DNA of 64,000 bases from contig CM077034.1 in assembly GCA_039090855.1 (NCBI GenBank), forward strand, positions 223,350,331 to 223,414,330, given 5' to 3'. The DNA comes from Macrothele yani (Eukaryota > Arthropoda > Arachnida > Araneae > Macrothelidae). Of this stretch, positions 45,986 to 55,200 are shown in pieces. Under the pieces are notes generated by a model. It saw nothing but the letters and a program-made list of their open reading frames with translations, had not been told where the DNA came from and searched no databases. Each line of letters begins with the position of its first letter. Position 1 is the stretch's first letter. The position numbers and the translations under genes are program-made.

Positions 45986-46633
45986 TATATATACTGCATA
46001 CCACCACGTCATGACTTACACTCGTTGCCACATATAATTCAGCGGGAGAAACAATATCTCGTTAAGTGAGAAGATAATTTGCATAGGAAAATAAAATAAG
46101 AGATAGTAAAATCAAAAAGAAACTGAATCTAGAGTATATGTTACAAAGTGTTGTAACTGTAAATAGTTGCAAGTTCCATGCTAAGTTTTCAACAACAGTT
46201 ATTTTTGCAGGGATTAAAAAATATCTGAAAAGTTACATGACCAGTTGGGCATGTGCAGAAATTATTTACCTGTCCAGGTAGTAAAAGCTAGATGCCCAGG
46301 AAAATTTATCTTTTAAGATAACAAATAGGAACTCTCATTTTTTTTAAAGTTAAAAAATATAATTAACTTTTTTTTTTTACGTGTTTTGCATTTCCATTTT
46401 TAAGGGTCTGTATTCACAGTGTTCAATGCACAAAAGCTTGTATCTCAAGTTTTGAGATGCTGCTGCTGCTGAAACTGGTACGAAATGATACGATGATGAA
46501 ATTAGTATTTGAGAAATTTAGTGATTCTACCGTGTTCCTTTCGTCAAAGTTTTCGCCCTCTGTCACACTGGAGGCTAGTTCCATCAGCGATATGCATCCT
46601 GTTGATGACTATAAACAACATTTGGAGCAAAGC
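45986..46633. other. AT-rich spacer, nothing recognised
   Basis: Includes an alternating TATATATATA run near 45992. Short open frames here show no recognisable content. Confidence 0.5.
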
Positions 46634-46635
46634 TA

Positions 46636-47918
46636 TTGGGTTGTCAGAAAAGTCATGACGTATTTTGGTACCCGATGGCGGTTTTGGAAGTACTAGAGGC
46701 ATGCGCAGCTCTGTTATCGCTATGGCATTCGACAGGTGCCAGCTCTAGCTGCAGTCTAAAAGGAACAGTGAGCAATTTGGTTGATTTGCGGAGATTCGAC
46801 ATCAAGTTGAAGATGGAAGACCAAACTGTGCACTTTCGCCATATTTTACTGTTTTACTTCCGTAAAGGGAAGAACGCGCGTCAAGCTTGTGAAAAGTTGC
46901 GTAAAGTGTACGATGATAGTGCTCTACAAGAACGTCGGTGCCAGTGGTGGTTCGCAAAATTCCGTGCTGGTGATTTCGACCTGAACGATGCCCCTAGGTC
47001 CGTGAGGCCAACCGAGGTTGATGACAACCAAATCAAGGCTTTGATCCATTCAAACCCACGTTACACGACACGAGAGATTGCATACACATTGCACATCCAT
47101 CATTCAAGCGTTCACGACCACCTGAAGAAGCTGGGATACGTAAGCAAGCTCGATGTGTGGGTTCCTCATGAACTCAAAGAAGCTCAATTGACGGCGTGTG
47201 TAAGCATCTGCGATATGCTCATTAAACGTGAGGAAATCGATCCTTTTCTGAAGCAACTAATAACTGGTGACGAAAAGTGGATTGTGTACAACAATGTGCT
47301 GTGCAAACGGTCTTGGTCCCGAAGTGCTGCTTCGCCTCAAACGACATCCAAAGCAGACATTCGTCAGCGGAAGGTCCTGGTCTCAGTGTGGTGGGATTTT
47401 AAAGTTGTCGTGTTTTTCCAGCTCCTACCACGGAACCAAACAATCAATTCGAATGTATACTGTCGGCAATTGGACAGTTTGAACGAATCCATCATCGAGA
47501 AACGTCCAGAGCTTGTTCATCATAAAGGTGTTGTTGTGTTCCATCACAACAACGCGAGATCACACACAAGTTTGATCACCCGCCAAAATTATTGGAGCTT
47601 GTGTGGGATGTGTTGCCACACCCAGCATACTCGCCTGACCTTGCGCCGTCAGACTTCCAATTGTTCGGTCTCTTCAACAGTCCTTGTGTGGTATAACATT
47701 CAATTCAGATGAGGCTGTAAATTAGCACCTTGTACAGTTTTTCACCATGAAAGACAGGTCCTTCTATGAACGAGGCATTCTGCAGCTCACTGAAAGATGG
47801 CAAAAGGTTATCGAACAAAACGGGCATTATTTAAATTGATTGATCTTTGTTCTTTCTATCAATAAATGACCTTTGCAAAACATGGCTAAAATACGTCATG
47901 GCTTTTCCGACAACCCAA
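46636..47918 (+). mobile_element. mariner element, complete ends (1283 bp)
   Basis: TA at 46634-46635 and 47919-47920. The 31-bp inverted termini, TTGGGTTGTCAGAAAAGTCA and onward, match at all but two positions. Size and ends are those of a full mariner. Confidence 0.96.
46813..47839 (+). pseudogene. mariner transposase, SETMAR/Hsmar1-like, inactive
   Basis: The ATG at 46813 (MEDQTVHFRHILLFYFRKGK) opens a frame of the right size (about 342 codons with the stop at 47837-47839). The helix-turn-helix region ends with 'SSVHDHLKKLGYVSKLDVWV', the linker is 'VPHELKEAQLT', and the first catalytic motif is 'ITGDEKWIVYNN' near 47260. The second catalytic motif reads 'FHHNNARSHTS' near 47540, where the family has Asp in the second Asn position, so the metal-binding residue is lost. 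A frameshift near 47590 moves 'AYSPDLAPSDFQLF', with the third Asp, into another frame. Similarity is closest to the cecropia-type mariners that include human SETMAR. Confidence 0.92.
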
Positions 47919-47920
47919 TA

Positions 47921-48051
47921 TGGTTCCAATATCTGGACCTACAGCATAAATATAATTAAAGAAGTGATATTCTTCTGTCCTTGGTACTCCTTAAGTATGT
48001 ACAACTCCTGGTTATAGGCAGTGTGAAATGAAACACAACATGCAATGGTTG

Positions 48052-48085
<34 letters not shown>

Positions 48086-48337
48086 CTATTCCAATGCTTT
48101 TTATTTTTAAATTTAATTGCACAGACTGGGCAACCAGATGTTTTTATTTACCTGCCCAGGTCAATAATTATAGCCCCAGGTATCTCAGGCATGGTATTTT
48201 TCAAGCCCTGTTTTTTGCATATGATGAAAGTAATAAATATTCTAGTTTCATCTTTTTTTTTTTTTTTTTTGAAACTTGTACTTTACAAATGTTGCTACTG
48301 CTGTTTTTTAATGGCATATTTTTATAAAAAATTTCAG
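47921..48337. other. intron sequence upstream of the USF exon
   Basis: Holds a CT microsatellite (48052-48080), a T-run (48251-48270) and the 3' splice site TTATAAAAAATTTCAG ending at 48337. No other feature. Confidence 0.55.
48052..48080. repeat. CT microsatellite
   Basis: Uninterrupted CT run of 29 bp. Confidence 0.95.
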
Positions 48338-48432
48338 TCGAGAGGCGTCGTAGAGATAAAATCAATAACTGGATTGTCAAATTGTCAAAAATTGTACCTG
48401 ACTGTTCAGCAGACCACAGCAAATCTGGACAG
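48338..48432 (+). CDS. Usf: internal exon of upstream stimulatory factor (USF), bHLH core
   Basis: A 95-bp exon between ATTTCAG and GTTTGT. With the first two bases completing a split Val codon (phase 1), the frame reads 31 codons starting ERRRRDKINNWIVKLSK and ending SADHSKSGQ. These are the basic region and helix 1 plus loop of USF, a bHLH-leucine-zipper factor that binds CACGTG E-boxes in the nucleus. The basic-region residues ERRRR that contact DNA are all present. USF1 and USF2 of vertebrates have exon borders at the same two places, before ERRRR with a split Val and after the Gln/Ala that precedes SKGG, which supports a real exon over a processed copy. Codons show no stop or indel. The neighbouring exons (upstream N-terminal part; downstream helix 2 and zipper) were not found in the window. 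A decayed gene duplicate remains possible. Confidence 0.88.
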
Positions 48433-49303
48433 GTTTGTAAATTTAATAGCTTTCATATTGCTCTTATGTTAACTATGTAAGTGTGCAGTAAAATGTTTGC
48501 CTACATTTCAACATCATGAACTTTAGGTTTTTGTAATTGTTGATAAAAATGTACATATTTTTATAAACTGAGCTCTCGCAAGATTATGATTACTTTTCTA
48601 ATATTTCCATAGAGGACGAGCAGTACGTATTTGCTGTACTATTGTGAATATTTGTCTAGCAGTACGGACATGGCAACGAATTGTGGTAAATCGCCATTTT
48701 TTTTCCCCCTTCGGAAATAGGCATGAGATTCTTCCACAGTTTTGCAGACTCCAGCTTTTTTCAAATTATCATTTGGTTTATTCTAGAGATCGACACAAAA
48801 TAGAATAGAATTTGGGCGTATAGCCTGGGAGGGGGTCGTTTTCTGTCCGAGGGCAGAATTCTGAAGGTAGTAGACAGAGTGAAGATTCCTCACATAATTC
48901 TAATTTTTTTTCATGTTGCCTCTACCAAGTATTCTTGTTAACCATTTTTTTTTTTTTTTTTGTATAAATGTGTGTATTTTAGCTTGAAAATGCAGGTAAC
49001 AATTACCTAAACTGTAAGTTAGATGGAGCAAAAATTTCAATGTAATCTGCTTCTCGCTGTGTACCTTCTGCCCTCACTTGTTGTCAAATGTCACTTTATT
49101 CCATAAATATTTGTATTTCAGCTTGGTAAGAGTGGGAAAGTTTTCTGAAGACAAAAGTGGCAAAGTTAGAAAATTTGTAAGAATTGATGCATGGTGTTCA
49201 AAAATATTCATATTCTCAAAGTTACACCATTTATCTAAAAATGTGAAAGCTTTTTTATTATGCATTCAGGCTGAAAGTTATTTCAGCATGATGGAAGAAG
49301 TTA
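48433..49303 (+). other. downstream intron sequence with repeated acceptor-like blocks
   Basis: Starts with the donor GTTTGT. Contains a T-run near 48950 and two blocks related to TGTATAAATGTTTGTATTTCAGCTTG, ending at 48982 and 49121. Related blocks end at 62140 and 62748. The stretch GGCATGAGATTCTTCC near 48720 also recurs as GGCATAAGATTCTTCC near 62210, so this intron segment and 62.1-62.8 kb are diverged copies. Confidence 0.5.
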
Positions 49304-49305
49304 TA

Positions 49306-50829
49306 CACTGCTGGACAATTGCTAAGGACGGATCATAAACGGCTATATAGCGCATAAAAAAAGTAAGTGTGGTTGGATGCCAAGAGAAATAAAATAATGT
49401 CAGAATGCCAGGACATTACAAGAAAGACAATTTATTGTGCTCTGAAATCCAGAAGGCTTTGGAACGTGTTCAAGGGACAAACAGGCCATTTTGTGCAGAA
49501 TACGTAAACGTGAAAAAAATGCAATTACCGTCCTCCGGCGTAAGATGTCAATACGGGATATGGCCACCATGGAGGGCGATGCAAGATTCCACACGTCGTG
49601 TCATGCTTTGCACAACATTATCAAGCAGCTGTTGGGGTAATTTATCCCATTCCTCTGTCAGTGCACGGATGAGGGTGTCCTTGTTTATTGGAGGGCATTG
49701 GCGACCAGCAAGACTCCTCCCCAAAGCATCCCACACATTTTCAATGGGATTCAGATTTAGAGAACGTGCTGGCCATACGAGGCGTTGAATATCCTCGCTC
49801 TCAAGACACTCCTGGACAGCGACTGTTCGATGACATGTTGCGTTGTCCTCCATGAAAATGAATCTATCACCGACAGCACCACGGAACATGCGAACATGAG
49901 GAAGCAGAACATCATTAATGTATAGTTGGCCAGTCATAGTCCCAGTTGGAAGCACATAGAGGGACGTACGGCCATTGATCATGATGCTAGCCCATACCAT
50001 GACACTACATGTCGGATATCCTGTATGTTTGCTGGACAATATGCAGTACCACTATCACGCCAGATCAGTTGTCTTCGACAATCAGATGCTAGACTGTATC
50101 TACTCTCATCTGAGAAGAGGACAGCAGACCAGTCGTTATCAGTCAAATTGCGATGTTGATGGCACCATTGCAAACGGGCGGTACGGTGACGTCTGGACAA
50201 TGGGATGCACACAGCAGGACGGCGGGCGTATAGTCCTCCTTCATGCAAACGTCTGGCGACAGTTTTTCGGGAGATCCGCTTGCCAGTAGCAGCCATAAAC
50301 TGATTTGCTACCTCACTAGCTGTGCTGCGCCGGTGTCTTTTTGTTGACAGCATTATGTACCGATCTTCTGCAGGTGTCGTACTGCGAACAAGACCTCTCC
50401 CGTGACGTTTGCTACACTCTCCATTTGTTTGAAATGATTTCCAAAGCCTTGAAACAACACTGTGGCTGACGTCGAACTCCCTGACAACATCTGTTATTTT
50501 TCGCCCTTCTTCAATCTTGCCAATAATACGGCCACGCGTCAAATCATCTAGGTGATGTCGGGAAGACATACTGAAAATTGCAAGTTCGTCAATAGATTCT
50601 TTCCCTTTCAACTTTGCGTTTGAACAACAACGGTCAATACGCGTCAAATCCTTTATATCTCTTATCAGCGCTATGACGTCACGAACAAGTTCGGCAATCC
50701 AAAATTTGCATACGCACAACACGTCTTACTGTATCCCGCACTTATGCTAATTTCCACATTTTCCTGCCTTCCATTTTATGGTTGCTATCGTTGCTATTGT
50801 CATCCGTCCTTAGCAATTGTCCGGCAGTG
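49306..50829 (-). mobile_element. Tc1 element, copy 2 (1524 bp)
   Basis: TA at 49304-49305 and 50830-50831. Same inverted termini as copy 1 (CACTGCTGGACAATTGCTAA at the left end). This is the longest copy and serves as the reference for the damage in the other two. Confidence 0.95.
49548..50569 (-). pseudogene. Tc1 transposase (DD34E), copy 2
   Basis: ATG at 50569 (MSSRHHLDDLTRGRIIGKIE), stop at 49548. The first frame (to 49979) carries the helix-turn-helix regions, including 'EFDVSHSVVSRLWKSFQTNG' and 'GKRISRKTVARRLHEGG', and the first catalytic Asp in 'VLFSDESRYSL'. A 10-bp deletion near 50018, relative to copy 1, shifts the frame. The rest continues in 50039-49548 with 'FIFMEDNATCHR' and 'LNPIENVWDAL', in which the second Asp and the Glu are kept. 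Adding the missing 10 bp gives 343 codons, the family size. One deletion away from an open frame, so the youngest-looking copy. Confidence 0.92.
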
Positions 50830-50831
50830 TA

Positions 50832-51345
50832 TATACATACAAATGTATGTATGTATGAATGCCCTAAACATTTTTTCGAAGAGAAAATAATTATCCTAAA
50901 AGATACAGCACCTGTATGTTTCTGATTTCCCGGATCATAATTTCATCTAAACCTCTCTGATCTCATCCAATTTGGAGAGAGAGCCTGAAATAAACTTTGT
51001 AAGATTAAGATTGGTGCTAACTACCAAAAAAAAAAAAAAAAAAAAAAAAAAGAAATGAAAATAAGATAAAAATAAAAACAGGGAAAAACAATTGCTTTTT
51101 CTTAAAAGTATTTTAGCATGCTGACACAAAAATTTAAGTTCAAAACCACTTGTAACTTTAAAATAAAAAGTCGCTGCAATATCTCACTTATAGCTATAAT
51201 TTCACAGTTACAAATGAATTTTTTTGTGTGTATGTAACTTTATGATTGTATGTTAATGATTTAATTACGTTTAGATTACACTTTAAGCATTATAAGCGTG
51301 AAATAATGCCTAACATCTTACTTTCTACTTGTATAGCATACGTAA
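50832..51345. other. AT-rich spacer, nothing recognised
   Basis: Contains a GTATGTATGTAT run near 50845 and an A-run of about 27 at 51025-51051. No gene. Confidence 0.5.
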
Positions 51346-51425
51346 TCGATTTCATCATCATTGTCAACCATTATTAATCCACTGCTGGACGAAGGTCTCC
51401 CCAAGTTTCCTCCACAACGGTTTAT
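51346..51425 (-). mobile_element. RTE 3'-end fragment
   Basis: TCATCATCATTGTCAACC through CCTCCACAACGGT is the last 80 bp of the RTE family seen at 30.8 and 59.2 kb, in the same minus orientation. This is a severely 5'-truncated insertion. Confidence 0.88.
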
Positions 51426-51509
51426 CACTCTCTTAATGAATAAGTTTCTAATCGATATGCTCGATAGATTTTATCACTATGTTCGATACGTTAGTCAATC
51501 TGACATTGA

Positions 51510-51880
51510 TTAAACGTCCACTGAACTTTTTTTTACGGATTTAAATTCTGGAAAGTTGGTAAGCCTGCACATCTGCAGGACAGCTTCATTCGTCACATGA
51601 TCAGAAAGAGTCTTGCCACAAGCCCCCTGTAAGTAACGCATCTTCCCAGAACACGAACGACTCCGGTGTCTCTTCTGCAGTATCGAGGTTTCACTGCCAT
51701 GCATCAGAGTAGGAACAAATACACTTTTATACACAGCCATTCGGGGCTTTCTTGAAGACCCATCATTCATGTAAAATCCTCCAAACGCAGTTACTTCTTT
51801 CACTGAAGAATTCACTCACCTACTAATTTCGCCATCTAATTTGTTCTCTCTGTCAAACATATACTTTTCAGATATACAAA
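51510..51880 (-). pseudogene. LINE reverse transcriptase C-terminal fragment
   Basis: Minus-strand translation includes 'MFDRENKLDGEISR', 'MAVYKSVFVPTLMHGSETSI', 'LQKRHRSRSCSGKMRYLQGA' and 'HVTNEAVLQMCRL'. These are the segments that follow the polymerase core in the LINE family at 16845-17505. It has stops and both ends are missing. Confidence 0.75.
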
Positions 51881-51949
51881 CTCGTTCATCAACTTTGCCA
51901 AAATCTCAGGATATAAGAAAACAAGTTAGTAAAATCATGCAATGCATTG

Positions 51950-52248
51950 ATTATGATACGCTTTCCAACATACCAGAAATTATTACTTAAGTTATGTGGA
52001 TAATGTCTGTTGAGTAAATCTCGCTCCTGTGTTCTGACCTTTGACCCCATTTCGATGATATTCAACACAACCGGTTCACTATACCTCCGGAACAACATAA
52101 TAAAGTTTTGTTGCAATAGAAGCAGTTTTACGCAAGTTATGAGAATAATGGCTGTGGAATAAATCTGGATTTTGTGCAATGACCTTTGACCCCATTTCGT
52201 TGATATTCAACAGAACCGGTTCACTATACCTCCGGAACAACATGATAA
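51950..52248 (+). repeat. left part of an element with TGACCTTTGACC repeats
   Basis: About two copies of a ~120-bp unit (RTGACCTTTGACCCCATTTC ... CCGGTTCACTATACCTCCGG ... ACGCAAGTTATG). The left end carries TACGCTTTCCAAC near 51957, matched in inverse orientation at 58527-58539. The unit is interrupted at 52248 by the giant palindrome and resumes at 58001. Confidence 0.75.
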
Positions 52249-55200
52249 AGATGGGTTCCATTTCAACTCAGGCAGGGTCGTACCATCATGGTCTCAGATT
52301 TCTCTAAAAAAATTAAGGGGTGTTCCTTGACTAAAATAAGGAGACCCATATTTTTCTTTCGGCAAGAGAAAATTTTCCCTTCGAGATAGAGGGTTTCAAA
52401 TCTTGCACCGTCAAACAAGCTCTCTAGAAAACGGTTAGTTTTCCTAACTTCAGCGAGTCATTGCAGCAGAGTTACAAAGATATCGTGTTCTTGTATTTTT
52501 TTACATTGTGTGTATAACATATAATAATATATGGTGCTAATATTTGCTACACATCGTATGATTAAAATTTAAAAAATTCGTAAACTTTGTGATTTTTAAA
52601 ATTTTTTTTTTTAAGTTTTTTTGAACAGGTTTGGATGGAGTTTTTTCTATATTCGTTTTTTCGTTAAAGACATACAAATGTGCACTTTATTTGTAATTTT
52701 TTGTGTGTCTGTGAAACTGCTAGTTTCCGCGTTTCGGCAGCGTTAGAAAAAGCCGATTTTGAAAAATCTCTAACTTTGCCAACGATTTTCTCAAAAAGGC
52801 CATTTTTTAAAATTCTGAAAATTAAATCCCTGTTTCATCATCAACAGGAGAATATCTGTGTAAATTTTCACGGACCTAAAAACGCCCGTTTCCGAGTTAG
52901 ACACGTTTGAATTCGGTTTGAAAGCCTAAGATTCCCCATGTTCTAAAGGCGCCATTTTGAAAAATCTCGGGCACAAAGTACGTACGTTATCTCTTACCCG
53001 AATCAAAGCGTTAGATATTCTTTGCACGAATGATGGAATGAGAGCATTGGTTCAGCTGGCCCTGGTTGGATACATCCACCTCACCCTTCCCCGAGTGATG
53101 ACATGCCTATAAAACTGTCGGGGGGGGATTACCAATACATAAAGAAAATTCTTGCTGCTCCACTAACAAAGTTGAGTTGCGAAAGACAGCAGCAGTTGTT
53201 TGTTTGTTTACGTATATACTTAAACATCGCATAAGAAAAGACTATGAAAGAGTAGAAAACTGTTGTGAAATAATTTTAAGAAAAAGAGTGCAGGCACGTG
53301 TACTGTAAGTTAATTTTCGATGGCTAAACACCCTCGAGTTTTTCTGGGAGTTGCTAATTGTAGGCTACTGTCAGAAGAGCAGTTGCTGTTTTGTTATAGT
53401 TGCTAAAATTAACTTCTCAGTTTTTCGTAATAGTAAAATATTCGCTCAGGAGAGTTTTGTCCTCTGCGAACGGGGGAGAAGGTGCAATGCTCTTTACCTC
53501 GCTGCTGGGTTGATAGCGCTGGTCGCTACGGAAACTCTGCTTACCTCCGCTCCAAAACGGTAATGGCAATTGTCTAATCTACTAAATAAATAACAATTAA
53601 CACATACACGTGCATGCTTATTCATAAAATGTAAGTTGAGTATATTTCCTGTTCAATCAGCTGATTTTACAAGTAAAATTAATATACAACTTATGCGCTT
53701 ATAATGGTGTAAAGATTTTTATCTATTTAAAACATATTCAAAGATTTCAATTTTTTTAAAGAGGGGGGGGGGTGGATTGTGTTCTTAGTGATCTCCACCT
53801 GGGCCACGATAAACCATGCACTGCCCATGTCTTCTGTTCCCTTAGAAGATAATCCTGGATCGATGGGAGACCAGCAGAGTTTTGACACCCCCTCTCACGT
53901 GGCGGTGAGGTGTCTCAAAGCTAGGTAGCTTTCATAAAATGTTTCAACTTAGTTGGCTGGTAATAAGAGAAGGATTCCATTTCAACTCTGGCAAGGTCGT
54001 TCCATCACGGTCTCTGATTTCTCTAAAAAAATTAAGGGGGTGTTCCTTGATTAAAATAAGGGGACCCATATCTTTTCTTTCGGCAAGAAAAATTTTTCCC
54101 TTCGAGACAGAGGGTTTCAAATCTTCCACCCTCAAACAAGCTCTCTAAAAAACCGGTTATTTTTCCTAACTTCAGTGAGTCATTGCAGCAGAATTAAAAA
54201 AGATCTTTTGTTCTGGTATTTTTATTACATTGTGTGCATAACGTATAATAATATTTGATGCTAATATCTTTTACACATCGTATGATTAAAATTTAAAAAA
54301 AATCGTAAACTTTGATTTTTAAAAAAAAATTGAAATTTTTAAAATTTTTTTTTAACTGGTTCAAATGGAGTTTTTGTTTTCTATACTCGTCTTTTTGTTA
54401 AAGACATACAAATGTGCACCTTATTTGCAATTTTTTATGTGTCTGTGAAACTGCTAGTTTCTGCAGCGTTAAAAACAGCCGATTTTGAAAAATCTCCAAT
54501 TTTGCCAACTATTTTCTCAAAAAAGCCCTTTTTTAAAATTCTGAAAATTAAATCCCTGTTTCATTATCAACAGGAGAATATCTGTGTAAATTTTCACGGA
54601 CCTAAAATCGTCCGTTTCCGAGTTAGACACGTTTGAATTTGATTTGAAAACCTACGATTTCTCCGTGTTCTAAAGGCGCAATTTTGGAAAAATCTCAGGT
54701 GCAAAGTACATGTATTCTCTTACCCGAATGAGAGCGTTGGATCCGTCCACCTGACCCTACCCTGGGCGATAACATGCCTAAAAAACGGTCTTGGAAAAAA
54801 ATAACAAATCTATATATATAGATTTGAATGTATGTCTGCTAAACAAATCTACAGTTTTCAATTTAAAACCACCAAACTTGGTATACTATCTCATGGTACC
54901 CTAACTTAAACCGTAGACGGTTTTTGGAAAGGGTCGGAGCCCGGGGTCGTCAAGGGGCTCCACACAAAACTTCCGTAAATATACTTGTAAACTATAGTGC
55001 CCTAACCGAGACCGTAGATGGTTTTTGGAAGGGGGTAGAGCCCTGGGTGGGTGGGAGCCCGTGGTCAAAGGGCCCCACGCAAAATTTCCGTAAAATCTAG
55101 TTTTCAATTTAGAACCATCAAATTTGGTATACTTTTTCTTGGCACCCTAATTTTGTAAAATGTTTTACGAAAATTTTGTAGGGGTGGGTGGCTTGACCCC

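Noticed and set aside
46457..46696. 79-codon plus-strand frame just left of the mariner
   Set aside because: It runs into the mariner terminal repeat and its residues match nothing; considered as an upstream USF exon but lacks any USF sequence.
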